Shown one piece after another: positions 8,645 to 17,834 of a stretch of DNA of 64,000 nt (position 1 is its first letter; each line of letters opens with the position of its first letter). Made by a program: the position numbers and the translations under genes. The stretch comes from Mucilaginibacter xinganensis (GTDB lineage Bacteria > Bacteroidota > Bacteroidia > Sphingobacteriales > Sphingobacteriaceae), in assembly GCA_026225055.1 (NCBI GenBank), contig JAMFSA010000009.1, positions 1 through 64,000 on the forward strand. The letters run 5' to 3'. Below the pieces are notes generated by a model. The model did no database searches. It had not been told where the DNA came from and saw only the letters and a list, made by a program, of their open reading frames with translations.

Positions 8645-10852
8645 TTATTCGGTGGCAAACCAGGTTTTATTAATTTGGGGGCCCATTGTAAATGCTAATG
8701 TGCCGCCATTTTGAAGCTGCTGGTGCGTTATGTACAATTTATGGTAAGGCTTGCCGTTAAGCGTGGCGCTTTGTATGTAAACATTGGCCTTATTGTTATT
8801 TACGGCGCGAATAGTGAACTGACCGCCCCTGGTTTTAATAACCGTTTCGTTTACCGACGGGCTGCCAAACATATACCTGCCACTGGCCGGATTCGCCGGG
8901 TACAGGCCCGCAATGCTCCATATGGCCCAGGCACTCATCTGCCCGCAATCTTCGTTGCCTGCGTAACCGTCGGGCTGGTCGTGGTACAGTGAATCTACCA
9001 CCATGCGCACACGCGATTGGGTTTTCCATGGCTCTCCGGCATAATCATACAGGTAAGCCACGTGGTGACTGGGCTCGTTGCCATGTGCATACTGCCCTAT
9101 CATGCCGCTAATATCAGGCGACTGATCTTCGCCATGCATGGCTGAAGTTACGGTAAACAGTGAATCGAGCTTTTTTACAAACTTTTGCTTGCCGCCGTAA
9201 GCGCTTATGAGGCCTTCAACATCCTGCGGTACAAAGAAGGTATATTGCCAGGCATCGCCTTCCATAAACATGGCCTTATCGGGGTTATGCTCCGAGTAAA
9301 AAGGGTCGAACGGTGTTACCCAACTGCCATCGGCATTTTTTGCGCGCATAAAGCCGCTGATGGGGTCGTAAAGGTTCTTCCAGCTGGCAGATCGTTTCAT
9401 AAAATATTTATAGTCAGCTGCATAACCCAGTTTTTGCGCTACCTGGGCAATGCACCAATCGTCATAGCTATATTCGAGCGTGTTGGTTACGCTTGCGCCG
9501 TATTTATCCTGCGGGATGTAGCCGTATTGCCTGTAATAGTTGCAGCCACGGATGTTTTCCATAGCGCTTGCTTTCATGGCAGTATAGGCCAATTGATAGT
9601 CGATGCCTTTAATATCTTTTAAAATAGCATCGGCTAAAACAGGCACAGCGTGGTAACCGGTCATGCAATTGGTTTCGTTGGTGCTCAGGTCCCAAACGGG
9701 TAACAGGCCATTCTCCTTGTAAAAAGCCAGCATGGAGTTTAAGATACCGGAATAGCGTTCACCCTGGGTAATGGTATATAATGGGTTTAAAGCGCGGAAG
9801 GTATCCCAAAGCGAATAGGTGGTATAACGCTGTTGCCCGGCAGGCATTTGATGGACTTCGCCTTTTGCATTCTGATAAGTTCCATCAGCATCAGAATATT
9901 GTGATGGTGCTATGCAGGTATGATAAATGCCGGTATAAAAGATGCGCTTAATGCGGAGATCGTTGGTATTGATCTGAATTTTTGATAGTTCATGCTCCCA
10001 TTTTTCGGCAGCTTGTTTAGTAACGTTGTTGAAGTCCCAGTTTTTAATTTCTTTTAATGCTTGAACCGCGTTGCCGGTGCTCACTGTAGAGAGTGCCACC
10101 TTAAGCATAACGTGGTTAGGCTTTTGTGTGTTGAACAATAATTGCGCAACCACAGCAGTACCATTTGCTTCGGATACTGTTATTTGTTTACCATCCGCAG
10201 TTATCAATAACTTACTGAACGGAACGGACGAACGCAATGCGAAATACACCCGCTGTGTCTGTGCCCACCCGGTGGAATATCGGTAACCTACCAGCGTTGA
10301 ATCATTGAGTTGTTTTACATAGGTTGATGTAGGCTTATCCCAATTTTGATGATACCCCAGATCGAGCTTAATAACCGGGCTCACATTTGCCGGGAAGGTA
10401 TAATTATGGAAGCCGCAATGCTCGGTAACGGTAAAGGCGGCGCTGATGCCGTTATCCATGGCCACTTTATAAAAACCGGGAGTTGCAATCTCATTGCGAT
10501 GACTGAACCTGGCGAGGCCACGGTCGGCGGTATCAGTAATGAGTTTATTTTCCGGCATTACGGAGATATCGCACCAATCCCCTATTCCGGTACCGCTCAG
10601 GTGCATATGGCTAAACCCAACGATAACAGAGTCGCCATAATGGTATCCTCCGCACCAATCCCAGCCCGTGCGGCCGTTATCGGGGCTCAGTTGTATCATC
10701 CCGAATGGAACTGTTGCTCCCGGAAAGGTGTGCCCATGGCCGCCTGTGCCTATAAACGGGTCGACATATTTTGTTAATTTTTGCTGCGCGAAACCATTTA
10801 AGGAGATCGCCAGGCTTAGTAATGAAAGCGGATACTTTATAATTTTTAACAT
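8645..10852 (-). CDS. GH92 family alpha-mannosidase, secreted
   Basis: A 735-residue exo-alpha-mannosidase of glycoside hydrolase family 92, a calcium-dependent inverting family that removes mannose from N-glycans and yeast-type mannans. A signal peptide is visible (SLLSLAISLNGFAQ), so it acts outside the cytoplasm. Family signatures: FIGTGGHGHTFPGATVPFGM, WDWCGGYHYGD, GFSHMHLSGTG, YSLWDTFRALNPL, GNEPSHHVAYLYDYAGEPW, and GNEDCGQMSAWAIWSIAGLYP, which should carry active-site acids. Length and motif order are normal for the family. It follows the SusC/SusD pair on the same strand, making a compact mannose-glycan utilisation locus. A hairpin between SusD and this start may tune its expression. 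Exact linkage specificity (alpha-1,2, 1,3 or 1,4) cannot be read from motifs alone. Confidence 0.94.
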   Translation of the reverse strand: MLKIIKYPLSLLSLAISLNGFAQQKLTKYVDPFIGTGGHGHTFPGATVPFGMIQLSPDNGRTGWDWCGGYHYGDSVIVGFSHMHLSGTGIGDWCDISVMPENKLITDTADRGLARFSHRNEIATPGFYKVAMDNGISAAFTVTEHCGFHNYTFPANVSPVIKLDLGYHQNWDKPTSTYVKQLNDSTLVGYRYSTGWAQTQRVYFALRSSVPFSKLLITADGKQITVSEANGTAVVAQLLFNTQKPNHVMLKVALSTVSTGNAVQALKEIKNWDFNNVTKQAAEKWEHELSKIQINTNDLRIKRIFYTGIYHTCIAPSQYSDADGTYQNAKGEVHQMPAGQQRYTTYSLWDTFRALNPLYTITQGERYSGILNSMLAFYKENGLLPVWDLSTNETNCMTGYHAVPVLADAILKDIKGIDYQLAYTAMKASAMENIRGCNYYRQYGYIPQDKYGASVTNTLEYSYDDWCIAQVAQKLGYAADYKYFMKRSASWKNLYDPISGFMRAKNADGSWVTPFDPFYSEHNPDKAMFMEGDAWQYTFFVPQDVEGLISAYGGKQKFVKKLDSLFTVTSAMHGEDQSPDISGMIGQYAHGNEPSHHVAYLYDYAGEPWKTQSRVRMVVDSLYHDQPDGYAGNEDCGQMSAWAIWSIAGLYPANPASGRYMFGSPSVNETVIKTRGGQFTIRAVNNNKANVYIQSATLNGKPYHKLYITHQQLQNGGTLAFTMGPQINKTWFATE

Positions 10853-10866
10853 GATTACTTTAGCAT

Positions 10867-10896
10867 AAAGGCCAGCCTTTAAAACGACTGGCCTTT
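10867..10896. terminator. Intercistronic hairpin between susD and the GH92 gene
   Basis: A perfect 9-bp stem, AAAGGCCAG (10867-10875) and CTGGCCTTT (10888-10896), with a 12-base loop. It sits 14 bases before the GH92 ATG and 53 bases after the SusD stop. With only a short T run on the minus strand it is more likely a partial terminator or mRNA-stability element than a full stop. Confidence 0.6.
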
Positions 10897-10949
10897 ATTT
10901 ATTATTATTGAATTTTTACTGATGTGATATGATTCAGAACCTCAAACCA

Positions 10950-12569
10950 TTAAAAGTTAGGCTTGTTTACATCCCACCATACGCGGGTACCACCGTTATC
11001 AGCACCGCCTAATAATTTTACAGCATTATTTACCGCAGTAGCATTGGTAGTATACTCGGTTGATGGATACGGCAACCTGCGTACCTGTGTATCGGTATTT
11101 ATTAAACCACCGCTAAAGTTATTGGCAACAGTAAATAGTTTAGGATAACCGGTACGCCTGTAATCGGCCCATGCCTCCTGACCGTCAGGAAATATAGCCA
11201 GCCATTTTTGGGTGATGATACGCTCCAACTGTTGTTCCTGCGTAGCGCTGTTATCCCATTTAATGGTAATGGTTGATAATGCAGTAGCATTATTAGCAGC
11301 GTTAACCGGGTCGGTAAAGTTTGCTTCGGTGCTTGTGCCATCGCTCAAATAGTTACCAATAGTTGCTCCCCATTGGTTCATAGATGCGGCAATACCAGCT
11401 TCATAATCAGCTTGCACGCTTGATGCAGTCCATCCGCGTAAAGCAGCTTCAGCCTTCAGGAACCAAACCTCAGCAGCCGTCATGATCAGTTGTGGTGTTG
11501 AGAACTGAAAGGTCTGGGTAGTGTTCAGGTTTGCAAAATCAGAATAAGTACTTTGGCTGGCACCAATTAAAGTACCTGCACGTATCCCCAAAAACTGACC
11601 AGCATAAGCTGAACCGGCACCTGCTTGCGCAGGCTGGAAATAAATAGCAAGGCGTGGATCGTTATAACCTATCATGTATGACGCAATAGCAGCGCTCATA
11701 TTGGTGTTGTTCCAATCGCCTGAGATCTGGTGCAGGTCGTTTTCACGGCCACCGGTTTGGGCAATTGCAGCGTCGTCATTAGCTGAAAGTAATGTACCAC
11801 CTGCATCGGTTAAGGCCTTTACAGCTTGCGCCTGTGCGGTAGTCGCGTCAACTTTCACTAAACGCATGGCAAGGCGCAGGCGCAGTGAGTTAGCAAATTT
11901 CAGCCATTGGGTGTAATCACCAGCATATATATAATCGTTTGCACCTAAACTACTTTTGCCTGGGTTAGCTGCTATATATGCCTTTAAATTGGTTACCGCT
12001 GTATCAATCTGTTTAAAGAAGGTTTGATAAATCGTTTGCTGGTCATCATAAGGGGCTGTAGTTAATGATGTGGCTACTTTTGTATAAGGTACAGGGCCAA
12101 ATCTGTCGGTTACCCTATCCATAGCTTCTACCTGTATCAGCAAGGCAACAGCCCACATTTCGGGGTTTGTTGCTTTAAGGGGCGGAGTGGTTGTAGCAAT
12201 AGCATGAACCGGAGCCATCACCAGGGTATACTGATCATTAAAACCGGTTGAATTCCAGCCATCAACCATAGCATAAGTTAAATTGTTATGATCTCCGCTA
12301 AACGCGATACCAGGCTGCATATAGCCGGCATAACCATCGGCGCTCAAATTTTGCGCACGCTGATAGTTGGAATATATGGCCTGTTCCATAGGACCGAACG
12401 CAGTAGCTGCTATAGTTTCGCTTTGCGAACTGCTTAAGGAGTTAGGATTGGTATTATATTTTTCAAAATTCTTGGTACATGCTGTTAGTGCCAGGGCCAT
12501 AACAGAAACCAGTACAACGCTAAGTTTGTTACCGGTAATATGCTTTGTATATTTATAATTTCTTTTCAT
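10950..12569 (-). CDS. SusD/RagB-family outer-membrane lipoprotein (SusD-like_2 type)
   Basis: A 539-residue surface lipoprotein that with its SusC partner forms the lidded import complex. The N-terminus has a lipoprotein signal with lipobox LTAC (VMALALTAC), so the mature protein starts at that Cys. FEKYNTNPNSLS, ADYTQWLKFANSLRLRLAMRL-type and FQFSTPQLIMTAAEVWFLKAE segments are typical of this SusD subgroup, and the C-terminus carries the usual RVWWDVNKPNF. It starts 25 bases after the SusC stop, so the two are co-transcribed, and the GH92 enzyme follows. Mannose-rich glycan binding is inferred from that neighbour. Confidence 0.93.
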   Translation of the reverse strand: MKRNYKYTKHITGNKLSVVLVSVMALALTACTKNFEKYNTNPNSLSSSQSETIAATAFGPMEQAIYSNYQRAQNLSADGYAGYMQPGIAFSGDHNNLTYAMVDGWNSTGFNDQYTLVMAPVHAIATTTPPLKATNPEMWAVALLIQVEAMDRVTDRFGPVPYTKVATSLTTAPYDDQQTIYQTFFKQIDTAVTNLKAYIAANPGKSSLGANDYIYAGDYTQWLKFANSLRLRLAMRLVKVDATTAQAQAVKALTDAGGTLLSANDDAAIAQTGGRENDLHQISGDWNNTNMSAAIASYMIGYNDPRLAIYFQPAQAGAGSAYAGQFLGIRAGTLIGASQSTYSDFANLNTTQTFQFSTPQLIMTAAEVWFLKAEAALRGWTASSVQADYEAGIAASMNQWGATIGNYLSDGTSTEANFTDPVNAANNATALSTITIKWDNSATQEQQLERIITQKWLAIFPDGQEAWADYRRTGYPKLFTVANNFSGGLINTDTQVRRLPYPSTEYTTNATAVNNAVKLLGGADNGGTRVWWDVNKPNF

Positions 12570-12594
12570 TACTGTGCTTTTTAATAATTAACGT

Positions 12595-15500
12595 TTAGAA
12601 TGTAACATTCAGGTCTAAACCAACATTGCGGGTTGCCGGTTGGTTAAACAGATCAACACCCGATAAACCGTTACCTGTTGAAGTGGTAACTTCAGGATCA
12701 AAAGGTGCTTTCTTATAGAAATAGATCAGGTTTCTGCCAATTAATGAAAGCTTAACATCTTTTACCACGCTATTGCTAACCGGCCAGGTATAACCTAAAG
12801 CCGCCTGGCGTAATCTTACAACAGTAGCACTGTATATGTATTGATCGGTTAATGCATTACGGCCACCAATGGTTTGGTACCAGGTTTGTGCATTTACAGT
12901 AGTAACTGGGGTACCTGCTGAGTTAACAGCATTTACAGTAACACCGCCATTAGCACGTGCGGCTCCCGAAACTTGCGATACACCATAACTATCCAGCATG
13001 GCCTGAGTTAAAGAAAGCACTTGCCCGCCAAATTTGCCGTCGACAAGGAAATCAAAATTAAAGTGCCCGTAGTTAAAGCTGTTGCTCCAACCTAACTGGA
13101 ACTTAGGGTTAGGGTTACCTACGTAGCTCATTTCGGTACTTTTTTGCGGTGCATAAGTACTTGGGGTTGTACCGGTTAATACTACCTGCCCTTTTGCATT
13201 ACGTACAGTTGTGTAACCGTAGATATCGCCAAAAGAACCACCTTTTGCTATAACTGATTCATAACCGAAGCCACCACCGTCATTACCGGTTAAAATAGCC
13301 TGGTTTAAGTTATCAGCCGGATCAAGTGATACGATCTTATTTTTGTTGGCAGAAGCTGTGATTGAACTGTTCCAGGTAAATCCTTTGCTGCGTACAATGT
13401 CCGCACCAACCAATATTTCAAAACCTGTATTTTGAATATCACCGGCATTTACATAATAAGTAGAAATTAGTGTAGCCGCGGGAGGAGTTAAAGCAAAATA
13501 TTGGTTGTATGTATGTGTATTATAGTAGGTAAAACTGAAATTAATACGGTTATCCAGGAATTTCCAGTCGGTACCGAACTCGTAAGAGTGTGTAGTTTCA
13601 GGTTTTAAAGTATGCAAAGGTGCAGTAGTATTAAAAATTAATGCACCTGAAGATGATTGGGTGTTTTGTGTAATGGTAGTGTAGGCCGGTAAACCGTTGG
13701 CTACGTTTGCATAACTTCCGCGGATTTTTGCGTAAGATATAGCCTGGGGTAATGACAACACCTGTGATAAAATTGCAGTTAAGCCCACTGATGGATAACT
13801 GTAATCCATTTTATTGGTGAAAGCCAGGGTTGAGTTCCAATCGGTACGGTTGGTCAATGCTAAATATAACCAATCTTTGTACGATAAGTTGGCAGCCTCG
13901 AAAATAGACTGGATCTGAGTGTGATCACCAAACGCTATAGGAGCGCTGTGACCATCGATGATGTTATAAGGGGTGAAAAAGTCAGTGGTTGAAAGGTCAC
14001 CACTTGCACCAAGGCCACTTAATTGTGAATCATTTATAGCCCCACCTACTAATCCGTCAAATTTAAAATCACCAAATTTACCCGGCGTAAAATTCGCTAT
14101 CGCATCCGCATATTTTTGCTCAGTTACCTGGTTGCTGTATGAATAATGGCCATTACCATTACTATTGAACGTTTTAAGTGTACCAGAATACAGATCCTGG
14201 GTGTAGCTATCGTTTGTACGGTCAAGGCTTCCTCTCACCTGTACATTAAACCATTTGGTAAATTCATATTTAGCACTTCCGTTAAATATAATACGGTTAC
14301 GTTGCAGATTGTTAGGGTTCATATTAGTTACCCACCATGGGTTTTGCTCCTGGCTGTCATCATTATTGGTTATCCAGTTCTGGCGAGCTGCACCAACGTT
14401 GTTTGGTAATAAATAATTATCCTTATAAGGCTCGATATTTACACCACGAGGGAAAAGGTATAAACCAACGAGTGGGTTAGTATATAACCCAAGTCCCGGG
14501 CTGTTCCTAATATCCTGATCTATATAGTTAACGTTTCCGTCAACAGTCAGTTTATTATTCAGGAAATGGCCTGTTTCGCGAAGATCAAAGTTGTTCCTTC
14601 TTAACGCATTTCCGGGTTCGATGCCATTGGCAGATGTATTAGCATATGATACATAGGTTTGCGCAATTTCAGAACCGGTAGAAAGGTCAACTGAGTTTGT
14701 CCAGTTAGTACCTGTTCTGTAAAAATCCTTCAGGTTATCCTCCGTATTTGAAATAGCGGCACCCCAGCTTGTTGTTGAACCCGCACTGGTTTGGCCGTAC
14801 TGGTTCTGGAATTTCGGCTCCGCCACCGCGTTTGATGCCTGGAAACTGGATGAATAATGTATCTCAGTTTTACCAACTTTACCTTTCTTAGTGGTAATAA
14901 CGATAACACCGTTAGCAGCCTGACTACCGTACAATGCAGCCGCTGAAGCACCTTCCAGTACGGTAATACTTTCAATATCGTCAGGGTTTAAATTAGAGAT
15001 ACCATCGCCACCATCAGGGCTGCCACCGAAGTTGTCGCCCGGCTGGCCACCGTTTGTGGTTGTAGTTCCGCTATAATTAACTGGGTTAGCCATTGGCACA
15101 CCGTCAATCACATATAACGGCTGGTTATTGCCCGCAAATGAACGCGAACCACGTAGAAGCACTTTGGCTGAACCACCAACACCAGAAGCGCTGGGCTGAA
15201 TAGCTAAACCGGCAACTTTACCGTTCAGCGAGTTCATTAAGTTGTCTGTTTTTACATCATTTAATTGGCTTCCGCTAATTTGTTGCTGCGCATAGGTAAG
15301 CGACTTTTGAGATCTTTTAATACCCAATGCAGTTACAACTACCACGTCAAGCTGGCTTGAGCTGGATGTAAGCGTTACTGTAATAAGGGGCTCACCACTT
15401 AAAGTAACTTCTTTTGAAGCATAACCTACATAGCTAAAAACCAATACATCGCCTTTGTTGGCCGATAAAGTAAAGTTTCCGTTGGCATCTGTTTGTGTGC

Positions 15501-15720
15501 CTTTTGTAGAACCCTTAATAACAACAGAAACACCTGGCAGCGTTGCCCCTGTTTCATCCTTCACAACACCTTTAATGCTCTGATCGGCCTTTACCTCGAA
15601 TTGTGCATGATTGGCTAAAAAATGCCTGCTGTTTGCGGCTGCAATAGCACTGCTGGCAGCAAATGCCCCTGCCGAACTGCAAACAATAAAGCATGTAAGT
15701 AATTTTTTTTTCATACTCAT
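12595..15720 (-). CDS. SusC/RagA TonB-dependent receptor without STN domain
   Basis: A 1041-residue outer-membrane receptor. After a signal peptide (ending about residue 28) it goes straight to a carboxypeptidase-like regulatory domain (about 48-125, IKGVVKDETGATLPGVSVVI), a plug (about 130-275) with NQPLYVIDGVPM and SITVLEGASAAALYG, and a barrel ending RNVGLDLNVTF. There is no STN domain, unlike the other three SusC proteins here, so it should not signal to FecR itself. It is transcribed divergently from a sigma-FecR-SusC-SusD locus at 16052 and is followed by its SusD and a GH92 mannosidase. A second Met at residue 3 is an equally good start. Confidence 0.93.
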   Translation of the reverse strand: MSMKKKLLTCFIVCSSAGAFAASSAIAAANSRHFLANHAQFEVKADQSIKGVVKDETGATLPGVSVVIKGSTKGTQTDANGNFTLSANKGDVLVFSYVGYASKEVTLSGEPLITVTLTSSSSQLDVVVVTALGIKRSQKSLTYAQQQISGSQLNDVKTDNLMNSLNGKVAGLAIQPSASGVGGSAKVLLRGSRSFAGNNQPLYVIDGVPMANPVNYSGTTTTNGGQPGDNFGGSPDGGDGISNLNPDDIESITVLEGASAAALYGSQAANGVIVITTKKGKVGKTEIHYSSSFQASNAVAEPKFQNQYGQTSAGSTTSWGAAISNTEDNLKDFYRTGTNWTNSVDLSTGSEIAQTYVSYANTSANGIEPGNALRRNNFDLRETGHFLNNKLTVDGNVNYIDQDIRNSPGLGLYTNPLVGLYLFPRGVNIEPYKDNYLLPNNVGAARQNWITNNDDSQEQNPWWVTNMNPNNLQRNRIIFNGSAKYEFTKWFNVQVRGSLDRTNDSYTQDLYSGTLKTFNSNGNGHYSYSNQVTEQKYADAIANFTPGKFGDFKFDGLVGGAINDSQLSGLGASGDLSTTDFFTPYNIIDGHSAPIAFGDHTQIQSIFEAANLSYKDWLYLALTNRTDWNSTLAFTNKMDYSYPSVGLTAILSQVLSLPQAISYAKIRGSYANVANGLPAYTTITQNTQSSSGALIFNTTAPLHTLKPETTHSYEFGTDWKFLDNRINFSFTYYNTHTYNQYFALTPPAATLISTYYVNAGDIQNTGFEILVGADIVRSKGFTWNSSITASANKNKIVSLDPADNLNQAILTGNDGGGFGYESVIAKGGSFGDIYGYTTVRNAKGQVVLTGTTPSTYAPQKSTEMSYVGNPNPKFQLGWSNSFNYGHFNFDFLVDGKFGGQVLSLTQAMLDSYGVSQVSGAARANGGVTVNAVNSAGTPVTTVNAQTWYQTIGGRNALTDQYIYSATVVRLRQAALGYTWPVSNSVVKDVKLSLIGRNLIYFYKKAPFDPEVTTSTGNGLSGVDLFNQPATRNVGLDLNVTF

Positions 15721-16051
15721 GTTTAAAATTGATAAACTGTAAATAAATTGGTTATGTGAGGTTTTAACCGGTATAAAGCATTAAACCTCGTTTGCTTTGG
15801 GCTGATATAAACCCCGGCTATAAGGTTATATTCCCTTTTATGGAAGAATTGCCTACAAGAATTTTATTTTTTTTGAGAAAGCTTGCTCAGGATGGTTATC
15901 CTCTTCGCTATTATTTCCTTTTTATCCGGAAGAAAAGAAAAACACATTATGGTAATTAATTTAGTACATGTTAAAATTATTTGAAAAAAACATCCGGCAT
16001 TTGCTACATTGCGACCCGTTGATATGAAATCAATTACAGTTTTTAATAAGA
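15721..16051. other. Divergent intergenic region (331 bases)
   Basis: It separates the minus-strand SusC operon from the plus-strand sigma operon and must hold both promoters. I can point to one candidate plus-strand promoter (15980-16012) but none for the minus strand. Confidence 0.6.
15980..16012 (+). promoter_or_regulatory. Candidate Bacteroidota promoter for the sigma-FecR operon
   Basis: TTTG at 15980-15983, a 21-base spacer, then TACATTGC (16005-16012), which matches TAnnTTTG at four of its six fixed positions. It lies 40 bases before the TTG start. The match is partial, so this is a suggestion. Confidence 0.35.
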
Positions 16052-16675
16052 TTGAAACCCGACTTAACTGAACTTTGGCGGAAAATTTGCCTGGAGGATG
16101 ACGCGCAAGCATTTGAAAGGCTTTATTATGCCCTGTTCAACAAGCTTATCAAGTTCAGTGTTTACTATGTTCATCAGCGTGAAGTTGCCGAGGAAATAGT
16201 TTCAGAAGTATTTGTAAAGTGCTGGACCAACCGCGGCTCATTAAGCCAGATTGATTACCCTGAGAGTTATTTATTTATAGCGGTAAAGAATCAATCTTTA
16301 AAATACCGTAAAAAATATTCGAACATACATTTGGTTGAGCTGGAGGATAACAGTTTTCATTTGGTTGATCTGGCAGATCCGTCAAAAAAACTGGAAAGAA
16401 AAGAATTGCATCACCGTTTGGATCAGGCTATAGAAATGTTGCCTATGCAGGCCCGGATAGTTTTCAGGCTGATAAAGGAAAATGGACTTAAATACAAAGA
16501 GGTTGCCGAAATACTCAGCATCTCACCACGGACCGTTCAGACACAATTGTTCAGATCGATTGATAAATTGAGGCAAACGCTGAAATCATTGCCTGAATAC
16601 ACAAAAGGCTTGGGGAAAGGCGACAAAATTTTGAGTATCTTATTCATACTATTTTATTTTTTTAATCGTTTGTAG
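16052..16675 (+). CDS. ECF RNA polymerase sigma factor
   Basis: A 207-residue ECF sigma factor: region 2 at about residues 20-85 (FERLYYALFNKLIKFSVYYV, then VAEEIVSEVFVKCWTNR) and region 4 at about 125-180 (RLIKENGLKYKEVAEILSIS). The start is TTG at 16052, preceded by AATAAG. An in-frame TGA at 16025 excludes a further start, and no ATG occurs before the conserved region, so a TTG start is the best reading. A hydrophobic C-terminal tail (LSILFILFYFF) is unusual for a sigma factor and also ends the sigma protein encoded at 31530. FecR follows after 46 bases. Confidence 0.88.
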   Translation: MKPDLTELWRKICLEDDAQAFERLYYALFNKLIKFSVYYVHQREVAEEIVSEVFVKCWTNRGSLSQIDYPESYLFIAVKNQSLKYRKKYSNIHLVELEDNSFHLVDLADPSKKLERKELHHRLDQAIEMLPMQARIVFRLIKENGLKYKEVAEILSISPRTVQTQLFRSIDKLRQTLKSLPEYTKGLGKGDKILSILFILFYFFNRL

Positions 16676-16721
16676 GCATTTTTATAAAAAAGAGGATTAT
16701 CATATTGTACAAGATACACTA

Positions 16722-17738
16722 ATGGAAGAAGAGCTATTCACCGAATTACTTGCAAAGAAACTGTCAGGAGCTATTACTGCTGATGAGCTTGCTGCGTTTA
16801 ACCGGCTCGTAGCAAACAATACTTCTTTCCAAAAAGAATATGAAGCAATAAGATCATATTGGACGGAGGACGACGAGCCTTATGAAAATATTGTCAGCAT
16901 ATTCGACGATATAAAAAAACGGGCCGGTATTACGGATGCAACAGTCGAAAAAGATAATATCAGGGGCATAAACAAACCTGATCGTACCTTCATCTGGCTC
17001 CGGATTGTTGCCGCTGCTGTGGCGGTCATCGCTATATCGGTTTCTATCTACCTGTTTAAAATAAAATCTGTCCAGGAAAACGATATTGCCCTGCTGCAAA
17101 CCAAATGGGGGTCAACAGCCCAGGTTAAGCTTCCGGACGGTACAATGGTAACCCTTAACTCTTCGTCGGTTTTAAAATACCCTAAGCATTTTAATGGCAG
17201 CACCAGAGAGGTTTATTTAAATGGTGAAGGTTATTTTGATGTAGCTAAAGATCATCAGCACCCTTTTATCGTCCATACCGAAAAAACGGCTATCAAAGTA
17301 CTGGGTACTGCATTTAACCTGAAAAGTTATGCCAACGATGCCCAGTTTGAGGCTACCCTTTTCAGAGGAAGCATACAGGCTACTTTAAATAATGATCCGT
17401 CGGTAAACATCTTGTTAAAACCCAGTGATAAGTTAATTGTAAATGCATCGGGCTACCAATTAACAAAAGAAACCTATGCCGATCACTCAAACACCATTAA
17501 TGCAGAAACTGCATGGATGAACCATAAACTTATTTTCAAAAACGAGCCGTTCAATCTGCTGGCCAATAACTTAACAAGGAAATACGGATTGGACATCGTA
17601 TTTAAAAATGACGGACTTAGATCCATCAAACTATCAGGTGAATTTGAAAATGAAAATATTGAGCAGGTTTTGTTATCATTGCAGATAGTTACAAAGTTCA
17701 ACTACAAGGTGTCGGGCAATACCATTTATATTTTTTAA
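16722..17738 (+). CDS. FecR-family anti-sigma factor
   Basis: A 338-residue membrane sigma regulator. The N-terminal part (LFTELLAKKLSGAITADELA) is cytoplasmic; one helix spans about residues 88-110 (FIWLRIVAAAVAVIAISVSI). The FecR domain has LPDGTMVTLNSSSVLKYP, VYLNGEGYFDVAKDHQHPF and VLGTAFNLKSYA, and a DUF4974-like tail (LIFKNEPFNLLANNLTRKYG) ends the protein. It sits between its sigma gene and an STN-type SusC, giving a complete cell-surface signalling module with SusD downstream. Confidence 0.92.
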   Translation: MEEELFTELLAKKLSGAITADELAAFNRLVANNTSFQKEYEAIRSYWTEDDEPYENIVSIFDDIKKRAGITDATVEKDNIRGINKPDRTFIWLRIVAAAVAVIAISVSIYLFKIKSVQENDIALLQTKWGSTAQVKLPDGTMVTLNSSSVLKYPKHFNGSTREVYLNGEGYFDVAKDHQHPFIVHTEKTAIKVLGTAFNLKSYANDAQFEATLFRGSIQATLNNDPSVNILLKPSDKLIVNASGYQLTKETYADHSNTINAETAWMNHKLIFKNEPFNLLANNLTRKYGLDIVFKNDGLRSIKLSGEFENENIEQVLLSLQIVTKFNYKVSGNTIYIF

Positions 17739-17834
17739 CCAATTATATTAAACTCTTTTAAAAAGACTGGTTTCCAGAGATATTTTCCGGGGCTTGCGCT
17801 ATTGTTGTGCTGGAAACGTTTTATAGATTAATTA

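Noticed and set aside
9185..9622. Long antisense frame of 145 codons inside the GH92 gene
   Set aside because: Composition and position are explained by codon bias of the GH92 gene on the opposite strand; no independent start signal or domain.
16052..16054. Possibility that the sigma gene at 16052 is truncated because it lacks an ATG
   Set aside because: Region 2 is complete, a TTG with upstream AATAAG is present, and the upstream in-frame TGA leaves no room for missing sequence.
15864..16112. 82-residue minus-strand frame between the divergent receptor loci
   Set aside because: It overlaps the start of the sigma gene, has no domain or good start context, and ends in low-complexity Lys/Ser codons.
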